NCBI RefSeq assembly: GCF_013426205.1 | Contig: NC_089423.1 | Coordinates: forward strand, 5,022,001 to 5,086,000 | Length of the DNA stretch: 64,000 bases | Source: Metarhizium brunneum | Lineage: Eukaryota > Ascomycota > Sordariomycetes > Hypocreales > Clavicipitaceae | Reading direction: 5' to 3' | In this document: one piece after another, positions 1-12,500 of the stretch | How the letters are laid out: each line of letters starts with the position of its first letter | Position numbering within the stretch: position 1 is the stretch's first letter | Made by a program: the position numbers and the translations under genes | The notes under the pieces: model-generated | What the model was told of the DNA's origin: nothing | The model's database searches: none | What the model saw: the letters and a program-made list of their open reading frames with translations, nothing else

Positions 1-1902
1 CCATTGTCCCTCATGGTCCGGCGCATCCACCGTGTGAGGCCCAACAAGTTCACGTGGGTAGCGCCGGCTCTGGACTGCCACGGATTTTGCGCCCCCTGTC
101 TGTCTGGAATGTGTCTGTGGCCATCCCTGCGTGTTTGATTGCGGTCCGGCCGGCTGGGGTGTGCGTTTCGGAGGTAGTTCCTCTAAAGTTGATTCCGCCA
201 GCGGAGCCGCCCGCAGCCCCGGAGGCGGCAACATGGAACATTAAGCCAGAACCTCGAGCGGCTGGTAGTCTGGCTGGGGGCCCGACGCTGTGCGACGTGA
301 AAAGGCCCTGGCCATGCAGATGATGATGTGTTCGTATGACGAAATGTCGGCGTGACACGGCATTGGACATTTATTACTTGGCCTTGACTTCTGCGGAGAA
401 GATATTTGTCGGAAGACGACTCGAGGAGATGACGTAGAGGAAGCAAGTTTGATGCTACCAGGAACAAAAAAAACTCGGCTGCCTCCGGGACGGGATCGGA
501 TGGCCCTTGTCTGGACGCAGATGTGACAGGCAGCGGCGCGCGGTCGGAGATGGGTTCCAGAAGCTTGGGGAATTTAGGAAGGTCTGCGATCTGGCAACGT
601 GAAGCAGGCGGAGAAGGATCTGCGTAAACTGACTGGGGAATGATGCGTGAACTTATTATTTAAAGCGCTCGAAGGTGGGCTTTGTTTTTGATCTTGAGAC
701 CCTACCAGCTGGGCACTTGAGTCCCCATCTGCGCAGAAGTAATGGAGTCAATAGGACTGAAAGAGAGAGAGAAGCCAGGAAAAAACAATAATAATAATCA
801 TGAGCTGCTCCCCAGGGCTCTTGGTTGTGGAAGGAGCGATGACCGCACCTACTAGGTTGAGGGCGTAGTCGCAACACCGTACGGAGTACTCCATAGGTAT
901 ATAGGCAGACAATGAATATGCAGCCAAGACGATGGATTTGGGCGTCTTTGTTTTTATTTGCCGGCGTGTCTCTGCACCTCTTCGCATCAACGCCGACATC
1001 AATTTTCAGCTCAGATGGTCGGCGGCTCTGCACCGTCTCGCCTGGGTCTCGGAGCACCGCCGGCGATTATGATACATACACGCAGCCCCATGCTCGCTCA
1101 CCAAGGACAAGGCAAATACATAAAAGATGGAAAAAAGGTATATGCAGCACAGCAACGCATATATTATATCATAAAGTACACGGCGCGTCATAGAGGGAAC
1201 ACACATGGGACATGGATCCTTTGTTTTCTGTCGGCTGCAAACGACCCCCTATGCATTCTCCTGCCCTCTTATCAAATAATTTCCACAAGTTTCCGCGCCT
1301 TCTGCCCCGCGGGTCGGAGGGCCGACTGAAGCCATTTCGTTCCCCCCCAAGCTTTGCCGTTAAGTGACATTCCGCCTTTGACGGGCGTGTTTTGTCCTCG
1401 GTGACTTGAGCAGGTCCCTCAATTCCCTGCGCCCCAATCCTTGCCGCTAGCCACGATCTTCTCGTCTACCTGCACTTAGGAGTATAGCTTGCCATTTCTA
1501 GTCTTCATCATCTGCCCACGGACTCGACTCGGCGTCCGTTCCAACATGCTGCTCCTCCCCATCCCCCCCTCTTTTTTTTCTCTGACTCTCACTCATGTCA
1601 TGTAAGCCAAGCATGAGGGTTGTGCGGAATCTATTGTTATTTAACTTGGTCCCTCCCATTCCTTCACTTTCCCTTCCCTCTCCTGTTCTTTTGTAAGACT
1701 CCATTCGTATCCTCGTACTCGGTTCTCGGCACTCCTACACCACCAGACACCGGCCCTGTCATCTTGGAGATTTTTTCTCGGCTCCACGTCATAACGTATT
1801 CATTCACCTTGTCCCCCGCCCCTCGACATCTAGACCACGGGCGAGATCAAGAAAAAAAAAGAAGCAAAGCGACAACAAAAAACACATTTCTGCATTCCCA
1901 CA
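1..1902. other. Intergenic, upstream of arginase
   Basis: No coding region is convincing here. Overlapping ORFs on both strands lack family resemblance or plausible splice structure. The last 450 bases before the arginase start are pyrimidine-rich on the plus strand, as in many filamentous fungal promoters and leaders. One copy of the TACGGAGTA motif lies at 880-888, followed directly by TACTCC, which makes a local palindrome at 883-892. Confidence 0.6.
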
Positions 1903-3185
1903 ATGAATACCGATATTGTCCAGAGCCGTTTCCTTTCCAACCCGCAAGACCTCGGTGTCGTTGCGGTTGGCTTCTCCAAGGGTCAGGTACGTACTGCTAA
2001 ATTTTCCGACATTTTTGCTGTCCCTGTCTTGCAGCTGCGGAATGTAGTAGCATTTAACCCTCGTGTCCTTGTTGACGCTACACCATTCGCTGCCCCTCCA
2101 TCTGCCCCTCCATCGCTTCGTTGCGTTCATGCACATGCATGCCCTTCACATCTTTCGTCATCCATCCCCGGCTTTCTTTATCATTGTCTATCGTAGCTAA
2201 CACACCATGTCCTTCGCAGCCCAAAGCTGGTGTCGACGCTGGCCCCGAAGCTCTCATCGACTCCGGCCTCCTTACCCAGATCAGGGAGGAGCTTGGCTAC
2301 AAACTGCATGGTGACACCAAGGTCCAAAAGTACGAGGAGCTGATTTCCACCACCGACGCCGATCACCGTGGCATGAAGAACCCTCTTACCACGTCGGCCG
2401 TCAACCGCAAGATCTCCCAGGAGGTCTACGAGCACGCCAAGGAGGGACGTCTCGTCCTGACTCTTGGTGGTGACCACAGCGTTGCCATTGGCACTGTCAC
2501 TGGCAGCGCCAAGGCTATTCGCGAGCGTCTGAACCGAGAGATTGCCCTCATCTGGGTTGATGCTCACGCCGACATCAACACCCCCGAGGTCAGCGACAGT
2601 GGCAACATCCACGGCATGCCTGTTGCTTTTGCCTCTGGCCTGGCCAAAGACGACAAGGAGGAGTACTTTGGCTGGATCAAGGAGGACATGCTACTCAATA
2701 TTAAGAAGCTTGTCTACATTGGCCTTCGCGATGTCGACAAGGCCGAGAAGCAAACTCTTCGTGAAAACGGCATCAAGGCTTTCAGCATGTTCGACGTTGA
2801 CCGGTAAGCACTCTTCTTTTCACCATGCTGTCACATGGCCGCGCCACGGCAATACTGACCTGTAACGTGTGCCAGCTACGGTATCGGCCGCGTCGTCGAG
2901 ATGGCTCTTGCCTACATTGGTGCCGACACCCCAATCCACCTGTCCTTCGACGTCGACGCCCTCGACCCCATGTGGGCCCCCAGCACTGGCACTCCCGTGC
3001 GCGGCGGTCTGACTCTCCGCGAGGGCGACTACATTTGCGAAGCGGTACACCAGACTGGCTCCCTGGTAGCCATTGATCTTGTCGAGGTCAACCCCAGCTT
3101 AGCCGCCACCGAGGCTGGTGCCCAGGAGACTGTCCGAGCTGGCTGCTCCCTAGTGCGCTGTGCCCTTGGCGAGACGCTTTTGTAA
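1903..3185 (+). CDS. CAR1: Arginase
   Basis: Hydrolyses L-arginine to ornithine and urea, a cytosolic step of arginine catabolism. Three exons (1903-1986, 2220-2803, 2876-3185) join to 325 residues, the usual length for the ureohydrolase family. The binuclear manganese site is complete: GGDHS, then DAHADINTP, then SFDVDALDP. The SGNIHGMP substrate loop and a late DLVEVNP motif are also present. Intron 1 (233 bp) starts GTACGT and ends CGCAG; intron 2 (72 bp) starts GTAAGC and ends CCAG. The start ATG follows a CCCACA context and opens a typical short first exon. Nothing looks truncated. The related agmatinase family is less likely because the motif wording and overall length fit arginase throughout. 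The yeast symbol is given by homology. Confidence 0.96.
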
Positions 3186-5864
3186 GCAGTTTTGTAGGAC
3201 TATTTGGGGATATGCTACTTTTGCTGGCGATGCGAAAAGAAAGCGTAGACAATAGATTTATACCACTGTTTGAGACATGACACGAGACGATGACGGCGCA
3301 AATTTGCAACGGGGATGGCTATGGGACCATTGGAACTGTACATAGAATTGGCCACCAGATGTATCTTGAGAAAGCTAATTGGCCATGCTTTTGGCTGGTG
3401 ATTCGTGATTCTAGACCAAGCATTGTAGTTTTGTCAATGTCCCTTTTGGACGTGGTGTGTCTTGTTGTTGATGGACAAGACTGCAGCATGGGCGTTTTAT
3501 CCCGACGGCGCCGAGTGAACAGACTGAAGTAAGTGTGTTAACTGGACGTCATGATCGGGTCGGATGGGAAGCACAGCAGGAAATGCGCCCTTGTGCACAG
3601 TTGGTTGCCAAGCGTACGTGATGCACCAATGGTGTAAACTCTAGAATAGTATAGAAGGCGAAGCGCGATTGCACATATGGTGGTGCCTCTTGGTACTCGG
3701 ATGAGTCCTGCCATCTAACCGTGGCTGCTCGGGATGTAAGGCAACCTGGAGCCTTTGTTACCGTCTCTCTCGTTACCAGAATCAGGACAACATTGGAATT
3801 CTTTGTCCTTTGTTGGGCTGAGAAGACCTACTCGTGTAGGTGTGCACGCGTGGATCCCGGATACTGACTTGAAACAATCAATCAATATATGTACTTGTTA
3901 TAACAAAGAAGGATTCGTCGATGGAACTAGGGGAAAGATGATGCCAAGTCTGGGACGATTAAAAGAGAGTACGTAGTAGTTGTAGGTGGCGGCCTGATTT
4001 GCTGGTGGGCTACGGAGTACGCTTTGAAGTTCAATGTTGCTCTCTTGCAACTATCTTAGTAGGCACTGACCTCTCTGTGTTTTGACAATTGACGTTGTGT
4101 CAAACTGTCAATACGGTTAGTGCCTTGCAGCGGCTTACCCACACGGCCGTAGTTGACACTTGTGCATAGCTAGCTCTGCCTGGATTTCCTACATATATTG
4201 ATGGACGCCGGACGGGCCCTCGGATTTGGCGCGACGCGCTGCCGGTCTGCGGGCGACGTTGCTCGAGTCAAAGTTGGCGGTCGACGAGTGACGCCAGACG
4301 CCATGTGCCTGATGTGCCTGGCTGGTCTGGTGGGCCGTTCAATGTTGGCGCTGTGGGACCTGGCAGTAGGTAGCTGCTGGCGGTGAAAGGGACCAGACTT
4401 GACATCTGGAGGCCAGGCCCCACTGTGTGGCTACTGAGTCGATAAGCCTGCCCATGTGCATGTGCCCTCGAAGTCTTGTGCCTGGCACCGGGCCTGCTCA
4501 AGTGGCGGGACCGGCATTGAGGCATTGATTGATCAGGGACATGGGAAGCATTGAAGTGCTGGCGGCCCAAGTTCCCGAGCTTGCCGTACTCAGGCACCCC
4601 ACGGCCAAGCCCATCCAGCCAAAGGGACGGGAGGGAGAGATCTGGCATGATTGATACTGAATTGTAGAGAGGAAACAGCCAGGCCATCCACGCCTCTCTT
4701 GGTCATGGCCGAGCCCAAGTGGTTTGTTGATTCGAGCATCCAAGCCGAGGCTCCCATTTCCGGCCAGACCTCTTTTTTGCTCGGTCCCTGGTCAGCGACT
4801 ACATATATTGTACCATGCTTGATACAAGTTGCGTTCCACTTCCCACATAGGGCGTCACCGCCAAAACGCACTCGGTACGGAGGAGCAGAGTAGGAGTAAG
4901 ACACCAGGGCTCGCGGGAGCTCGAGTCGGACGATATCGCAGCTCTTCTGGCCATCTTCCAGCCATCTTGATAGTGACCAATGGCTCGCGGCGTCAAGACT
5001 CGAGCTGGCGCAGTGTCTGGCCCAATGACAGGCTGCGCAAGGCAAGCAGGGGGGCAACGCATCGGCCGCATGGAAGCGAACCACCAGGAACCATCGTTGT
5101 TTCCCCCCCGAAGCGGAGAAACGGCCGTAAATAGGGCTCCTGTTGGTGCTTGGTGTGCCTGTGGGTGGAGACTGGAGGAAGCACCTTGACCCTTGGGCTC
5201 AACTTCAATGTCATGTCTGGTTCGCCGTGGCCGGGGGACAACATGACTCCAGCGCGGCCCAGCGTCTCAGTGCTCCCAGGTTGGGCCTGGCCGCCGCGCA
5301 TCACGCACCACGCACCACGCACCACCACCGAGTTCTGCTGACTTATCCTCGTTCCTTCCTGACGTGGCAGCAAACGCCTGGTTTGATCCGAGTCCCGTTG
5401 GGCACGCTGTGGGTTTTCCTTTGCTATTTTATTTATTTATATTATTATTCGTATTATTTGTTTTCTTGGCTTGTGACCCATTGCAAAAAAAAAAAAAAAA
5501 AAAAAAAGCGAGGCTGCCTGGCGCGGCCCGCATGCGAGCTTCGGAAAGGCCCATCTATATATAGTTCGCCAGCGGCCGCCGTGAAGCCATCGCTGCCACC
5601 TGGGCTCTTTGTTTCCCTCCAAACACCAATTCCCGGGGCAGCGTCATACCAGGCCCGGCGACGACAGCGACGCCGTGCGGGGCTGATCAAACTGATTTCG
5701 AGGAGAGGGACGTTGGCCGGAAAGTCGCGAAACAACCGTTGGACCGGCTCGAGGTCGTTTTGGACCCGACTTTGTCGTCGCCACCAACGGGCAGACGCTT
5801 CGGCTCTACTGTTGTCTGATATTGACGAGTTCTTGCGAAAGACATCCAACACACAGCCGCCGCG
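3186..5864. other. Intergenic, about 2.7 kb, no convincing gene
   Basis: Only short overlapping ORFs without recognisable domains. A TACGGAGTA copy lies at 4011-4019. A short tandem block of CACGCAC units lies around 5301-5330, and an uninterrupted run of 23 A residues lies at 5485-5507. A 241-codon plus ORF at 5143-5868 runs through the A tract as a lysine stretch and is not credible as a gene. The last 250 bases are the leader of the four-TM protein gene. Confidence 0.55.
5485..5507 (+). repeat. A(23) homopolymer tract
   Basis: Twenty-three consecutive A residues, about 360 bp upstream of the four-TM protein start. Such tracts are length-variable and can exclude nucleosomes. They are also a common place for assembly errors. 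Confidence 0.95.
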
Positions 5865-6645
5865 ATGAAAAGCAGACTCACGTCGACGCTGGGCGGCAGC
5901 TCGATTGTCTATGAGCGAAGAGCCGTGAGCCAGATCCGCACGTATAACTGGCCGCCGCTGCAGCTCAATTTCTGGATCTTCGTCATGCTGCTGTCGGCAT
6001 CCAGCATCGTCGGCGTGTTTTCGTCCTTTATCCAGATCCAGACGCAGTTGGATCTGCCCATACCTTGGTACGTTGTACAGTCTTTTTTTATTTTATTTAG
6101 AAAAATTGTTTCGCTCGCCTCCGCCCCGGATTCTTTACTTACCCATTCTGCTGCTGCAACAGGTACTTTCCCTACTTTATAACCGTTGGATCCGTGGCCA
6201 TCCTTTTCATGGGCTTCATCTTCTGGCTCATTGCGACCCGCCGGCTGTTGCCGGCCATTGTTATGATCGGCGCCTTTATGCTCTTCGTCTTGTGGCTTGT
6301 CGGCTTGGTTATCGTGTCGGTTCAGCTTTGGGGGCCGAGCGGCTCGATCCAGAGCACCTGCAACCTGCAGGTGTTTAATAGGAGTCCCCATGGGCTGAAC
6401 CAGGAGACGCTGGCGTGGATGCAGCAGAAGAATATATGTGAGTTGAATTCGCCTGTCTGTTATATACATGTATATGTATAGTATACGTATACGTATACAT
6501 GTATAGACGATTCTCTGCCGCGGCACCGTCGCTAATCGGACACACAGGTCAATGCTGGCACTTGGTGTTTGCCATGTCGCTGACGGGAATTGTTTTCTTG
6601 GTTTGGGTCATGATTATGGCCTACCAGGTGTTTGTCAATTCATGA
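5865..6645 (+). CDS. Four-TM fungal membrane protein, unknown function
   Basis: Three exons (5865-6067, 6163-6437, 6548-6645) give 191 residues. Phases close exactly: a split Trp codon across intron 1 and a split Cys codon across intron 2. Hydrophobic segments lie near residues 34-56, 71-92, 96-123 and 163-185, giving a compact four-helix membrane protein with both ends probably on the same side. Cysteines sit at 134, 160 and 162, in or beside the loop before the last helix, and could be disulphide-bonded. I do not recognise a named family; the layout recalls small tetraspan proteins of fungal membranes such as MARVEL-like proteins, but no diagnostic motif supports that. Intron 2 contains an alternating TATA/GTATAC stretch. 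Confidence 0.85.
6469..6504. repeat. TA/GTATAC-rich simple repeat inside an intron
   Basis: Alternating purine-pyrimidine sequence with repeated GTATAC units, inside the second intron of the four-TM protein gene. It could form a hairpin in the pre-mRNA. No coding role is seen. Confidence 0.7.
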
Positions 6646-8371
6646 CCAGGTCCAACGAGTCTGTATAGTATTGGCTAGTTGGGGTGTTTTTTTTTCTTTT
6701 TTCTTTTTTGGTTTGGCGTATGTTATTGGCGATAAAAAGGCAAAGGATCAGCGGGAGCAGTCAATCATTCAAATCTTTTCATTTGTTTGTGTGTATGAGT
6801 AATGGTTAACGACGGCGACGTTGGAATTTCCTGTGTATGACAAGATGGCTAGGGGGGTGGGAGATTGGTGTTTTCTTTTGGAACAGATATCTGGCGGCTT
6901 GCACAGCCTGTATTTTCTTCTCCTTCTTCTTTTTTGAATTGCTTGGTTGAGGAGCCAATAACTACAGAATGGAGCCAGTTGCTCCTGTTGATGGTAACAG
7001 TAACTTGACCTTTGTGGGTGCGTGGTTCATACTTGTTCTGTGATCTGTAGAGGCACTGGGTACTCACGGAGGCTGATATGCCTTCAGCCAGGCTCTGAGA
7101 GTCTGAGTTCTTGGGCCCGTTGAATCAGCTCAAGTGCTACTACTAGTACTATCAACCATTTCTCCATACAAGTCTTGGTGGCTTGTGGGCCAGTTACGGG
7201 GAGCTGATGGGCCCAGGTGCCGGGAGCCCGCGAAGCTTTACAAAATCCCAGCCCTGAGCGTCGTCATTGTGGCTGCCCCTCAATTCCCGGCCATCCCTCC
7301 ATCGAGTCCATCCCTCCACCCCGTCGATTCGACCCTCCGTTCAATGTTGCCCCCTCCTCTTGGACCAGTCCCTGCATCAGCAGTATGCAGAAGAGAACCC
7401 TGACAATCTCGACGCTTTCAACAGTCGAGAAACTTCCGAGCTAGCAGGCCAGGATGGAGAGGGTCTGATTTGTGGGCATGAGAAACCTCCAGAAGAGGCG
7501 CAGCCATCATAATCAACGGGACATCTCGCCTATCAGTATCACATCACCCCTTGGCGGGGCCGATTTCATTCGAGGGCCACATGCAAGAAGTAGCATCCAT
7601 CGTTGGCCATATCGGGAATATCGGCAGCCTGTCGGGAGGAACCATTGATTGTCGAGTCCCATGCTCGCCAGGAAACCCAGCTACTAGCTTGTTGGATACA
7701 AGTAGTACTCCGTACATACTTTCATTGCTGGCCTGGCAACCCTACCCCAAATACCCAGACGTAAAGTGCGTATCAGTGCCATGCTCAGACGACTGGCCTG
7801 TCCGTTTCCTCTTCATTCATCCGAGTATCCCGTCGACCCGGACAAACCATCGAGAGGCGCTCATCCTGGACCTACCCAACACGCAGCGCCATTGTGGGCA
7901 AATTTGAGCCTTCGAAGACGCAAGACACGTATGGAGGGGGACTAGCAACACGTACTCTTTGCCCCGAATCATCCTGCCCCTTTCCCCCACCACCAGATAT
8001 GACCTAGCGAAAGCTTCTTTGCTTGTCTAGCTGAAATGGTTTGCAGGACCCCGTGGACCGCCATGGGACCCCTTAGCTCGAATTGCAAAGTCTCACCAGG
8101 CAAAAAGACGCCTTCTTCCACCATTCCCAGACTGGACAACCATTTCCCTGGCTGAAATGAAGTGAAAGAGGGGAATGGATTAAAAGCGGAGGAGGTCCGA
8201 ATGAGGCGTTGCGAGCTGGACGAGAGATATAAGTTGACGATAGATCCGCCTAAACCTTGGTCATCTTTTTAGAAAAAAAAAAACTTTGCTACATCTCTGC
8301 AGTTTTATCAATTCGGCGCATCGATACCAGGTTCATCGTTTCAAACTTTATCTGCTTCATCGCTTTACACA
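6646..8371. other. Intergenic, 1.7 kb
   Basis: No supported gene. Several short plus ORFs at 7134-7907 are proline/serine-rich reading of C-rich DNA and have no splice logic. A TACTCCGTA copy (the motif reversed) is at 7706-7714. The last 500 bases form the promoter of the Q/N-rich protein gene and carry several AGGGG/CCCCT boxes. Confidence 0.55.
7935..8232. promoter_or_regulatory. Possible stress-response promoter of the Q/N-rich gene
   Basis: AGGGG or CCCCT boxes, the core of the yeast Msn2/Msn4 STRE, occur at 7935-7939, 7977-7981, 8069-8073 and 8169-8173. A TATAAG-like element lies near 8227-8232, roughly 140 bp before the start codon. The boxes are short, so some matches are expected by chance. 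The link to stress is an inference from the boxes and the protein type. Confidence 0.35.
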
Positions 8372-8903
8372 ATGGATTTCCTCAAGCAGGCCGTCAACTC
8401 CGCCCAGGGTGCTGGCGGTAACAGCAACAATGACAACAACAACAACCAGCAGCAGCAGCAGCAGGGTGGTGACAACCAGCAGAACCAGGGTGGTAACAGC
8501 AGCAGCAACAACAACACCCAAAACCAGCAGGGTGGTGACCAGCAGCAGGACTATGGTGACAAGGGTAAGCCGTTTCCCTCCTCTGGCAAACGGATGAAAC
8601 CGTCGCACACAGCCGTGTCTGGCAGGTCCTCTCCCAAGCTTGTCACATCTCACTTGCCGCTCGGCCTGCATGTCCACTGACACGCTGGCTGAACGAAAAA
8701 CAGCTTTCGACTTCGTCGCCAAGAAGGCCGGCCTGAACCTCAGCCGCGACCAGGAGGAGAAGATTACCGACGGTGCTCGCCAAGCCTACGAGAAGTACTC
8801 TGGGTAAGTCGACGTGTATCAAAGTGGCAATCTGATGGCACCAAGTCGCTGACGACATGTCATTGTGTACAGCAAGAGTGTCGACTCCAAGTACTCCAAT
8901 TAA
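8372..8903 (+). CDS. Small Q/N-rich protein, probably stress-related
   Basis: Three exons (8372-8564, 8704-8803, 8873-8903) give 107 residues. Residues 13-60 are a low-complexity stretch of Gln, Asn, Gly and Ser with a run of six Gln. The C-terminal 43 residues form an ordinary charged, amphipathic domain containing KITDGARQAYEKY. Small fungal proteins with a low-complexity front and this kind of tail are often abundant, stress- or conidiation-induced proteins, but I cannot name the family with certainty. The Q/N stretch has the composition of prion-like or condensate-forming segments. Both introns begin GTAAG and split codons in phases that restore the reading frame. The STRE-like boxes upstream agree with a stress role but do not prove it. 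Confidence 0.85.
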
Positions 8904-9582
8904 ATTGACGTGATTGAGATACCCACCCCCCTCAGGAGGGAAACAGGATTTGCGGTTGGGATGACGGATGGATATAATGTGGCATGGTTCTTGGGGGTGA
9001 TGTGTTGCCTCTGAGACTTGAGGTTGGCGCCATGGCGGCACAGATACCATGCCAGTATTTTCGTTTGTTAGACATGAAACTACGGAGTACAGATTCAGAT
9101 AATGTGGGATGCCCCTGTTTACGTGTCCTGGTGAGAGCTTTACTGCTACATATCTCGGGGAACTTTCATGTGTTCCTCCTGTTCCTGTCCTGCCTACCGG
9201 TGTGTGTGTATATTGGCCTGTGGCCGGATATAGGCAGGTGTAAGTAATCAATGCAAAAAATGCAAAAAAATAAACCCGCTATTCTCTACGCTTCCGTTTT
9301 GTCACATTGCACTGGGCCAGGGGGTAGGACTTGGTGGATGGAACAATCTGTGTACGATCCATTTTATACCAACTACTCTATGCCAGCCAATTATACCAGT
9401 CATTTACGTAGTATATCAGCTATTATGTACCATGCTAGATGACATATAACAGCCGAGTAACTCAAATTCAAACATCTATAGCGTTCATCCCAGGATTAGA
9501 AAAGAAAGCCCGTTGTAGTAACCAAGACAACAGATGCCAGGAACACCCAAAACAATACTATCTATTTATCAGGAGAGAGTTA
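8904..9582. other. Intergenic between convergent genes
   Basis: The 3' flanks of the Q/N-rich gene (plus) and homoaconitase (minus). TACGGAGTA occurs at 9081-9089. No ORF here shows coding character. Confidence 0.6.
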
Positions 9583-12500
9583 TTATTGCTTTTCAGCTGC
9601 GATCTTAGTCTTGACCCAGCCCTCAAGTCCACCGCAAGCGATGATTTCCTGCACGTTGGGGGGGATCTCGCCGACTTTCTGCTCCCACGAGGAGCCATCC
9701 TTCTCGGTAATGACAACCTTGGAGCGGCGAATATCCCAGAGCAACCGCCAGCCGGTGCGGTGGGTCAGGACTTCCTTGTCCTTGTGCGTTTCGCGGAGAC
9801 GGTGTATAAGTGCAGGCAGTTCGACACCGAGGAGAGCATTGTTAATGCTGTTACGGCTGAAGATGTTGCTGAAACTGCCGGCAGCGACTAGAGGAATCTG
9901 TTTCGCTAAGATGGCAGTTGCAGCTTGCTCTCTTGAGGACCCCTGCATCAGGTTAGAGATTGCTTCTTATAGCAAGAGTAGGAGATATTACACAGCCAAA
10001 GTTAAAGCCTGCTACCAAGATATCACCGGGCTTAGCAGTTGTGCTGAATTCAGGGTCGTAGTTCTCCATGCATATCTCTGCCATCTTCTCCCTTGAAACA
10101 TGATCCTGATAAGTGTACTTGCCCCTGTGATACTCGGTTAACCGTGCCTGTTTGTCTTGAGTTTTGGGGAGTTGCATCATGGATCGGACTTACGGATAGA
10201 TGCCATCGGTGTTGATGTTGTCCCCGTTACAAAAGACAATCTCACCTTCAATCCTCTCGGGAAAGCCAGGGATAACCTCAGTTAAAGCTTCATCTTCAGG
10301 CGCAGCGGGGCTGGATGACTGCTCTGCGCCGGCGCCTTCAGCAGTGGCAATCACGCTATCGGCCTCACAAAGAAGCTTGTCAAGAGCCTTCTCTATAGAC
10401 CGAGCCTTGTCGGCGACATGATCACCGCTGCCCTCGCCAATAATAACCTTCTGGACACCCTCGGGCCTCTGGTACCAACCAGGGCCGGCGATCTTACCCC
10501 GAAGAGCACTAGCTGCGACAGTTTCTGGGCTAGCTAGGTAGGCCTTTGCTTTGGTAGATCCCATGCGACCTAGGATATCGTCAGTCCTTATAACGAGTCT
10601 TGGAGTTATAAATCTCAGCTAGCAAGGAGTTCAAGCACCTTTGAAGTTGCGGTTTGACGCACTTATACCAACTTCGCCGTCTTCAAGAAGACCAGTACCC
10701 TAGGACACGCTCAGTCATGGACTTTTTAGTTTTAGGGGTTAACTAACAAGACCTATACATGGGCCACAGCCAGGTGGCAGTACACGGGCACCAGCGTCAA
10801 CTAGAATCTGCCAGTCGCCTGCCTCCTCGGCTGACTCCTGCTCGGGAACAGAGGCTGCAGCAATGTAAAGTTCAACACCGGGAGCAATTTTAGCAGGCTG
10901 ACTATCTTCAGCCGCCTCTCGGAAGACACGAGCGGCGGCAGCGAAATCCGAGCTCCGAGCGTTGGTACAGGAAACGAGACTTACCCAGTCAGTGATATGA
11001 AGCTAAAGGGGAGTCTTGACTGGGGAATACGTACTAAGCCTTATCTACAGGAATATCCTGAGACTCAAGAGTCCGGACAGGGGTAATAATTTTCACCGAG
11101 TTAGGCCCGGCAACAACTGGGTAAAGTGTAGATAAGTTTCTGGAAAGTTAATAATTGCCTGAAAACGCCTGTAGCAGTGTTTATGAGACATACAGGTAAA
11201 ATTCCTTGGCATAAGAAGCGCCGGGGTCGGCAACTAATTTGTCTTTGACAAGCTCATCGATGCGCTCGTGGTTGACGCGCTCCGTGAGTGGGCTGTTGAA
11301 CATAGCAGCAGTAGTAGCCTTGGCACGGTACCAAGAGATGAGTGTCTTATCAACGGGAAATAGCCCTTCATTATGTATTAGCACTTGCTTGTCTGTTTCC
11401 TTCGCCTTCCACTTACCACTCAAAGCACCCCACTCAGTAGTCATATTTGCAATCGTCAAGCGGTCCGGAATTGGGATGCTTGCCAGAGTCTCCTCGGAAC
11501 CCGTGAATTCAAGGGCATGGTTTAAAACCTCGTCCTGGTTGAGTGATCCGGCTAAAAATACGATGACGTCTTTACCAGTGACACCACGGGGGAGGATGCC
11601 AGTGAATGTGATCTTGGCAATTGGAGGTATTTGCCACCAAGTCTTGGATTGACTCCATATGCTAGCCGCGTCCGTTCTTACAACGGGTGTTCCCTAGAGA
11701 TAAAATTAGTGCTTTACAATCTAAAATATCCTCGTAGGTGGTGTAACGTGCGAGCGCTCCAATACCACCATAATGATTCGAATGACTGTCACTAGCGACG
11801 GACACAGTTCTTGGCCAGGCGTGTCCTATTCACCTGTTAATATGCCACCCGTCGATCGTAAGCGCTAGCGATGCTCTACCTTCTTCGACCATAATTTGAT
11901 GGCCTATCTGATAGTTAGCAGGCTTGCCATCCTTCAGTACCTTATGTGCTAGTGATTTTATATACCTATGCCTCTTTTGGCCGGGTAACTACAGATTCGT
12001 TAGTCAATGAACGCTTGAGTTTATTTGGGTTACCAGAGGGGACAACTCACTGGCGAGAGAAGACTTACAACTGAACACCATGCCGGCCAGCAAACTCCTC
12101 CACTACAGGTCCCAGTTAATATTACGGTGTATAACTGTGTTTAGGACTGTGTCTGCGGAGCAGTGCTCATGAGACATATCCAAAAGAGAGAGAGAGAAAA
12201 AGGGGGGAATTCAGTTGCAAGAGAAGACTGACCCAGGCTGTACTTCTTAAGATTTGCAGGTGTTTCGTTTTGCACATCGTGATCAAGGCACTTGCAATCA
12301 ATTAGCCGGAGTTCATTAGTTGCAACAATACGTTTTACTCACCATAATGATCTGGCGTTTGTCACGGATCTTGGAGGCCCCCATTTGCATGAACTTCATG
12401 GCTACTGGCCACGAGTTGTCATGAGTCATACAAATGCTAGGTTTTCTTTACGGAGGGTTAGCCACATGCAACCTTGGATAGACTCGAGAACGGACAGTGT

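Noticed and set aside
5143..5868. 241-codon plus ORF ending just after the start of the four-TM gene
   Set aside because: It reads through the A(23) tract as lysines, has no domain, and its composition changes abruptly.
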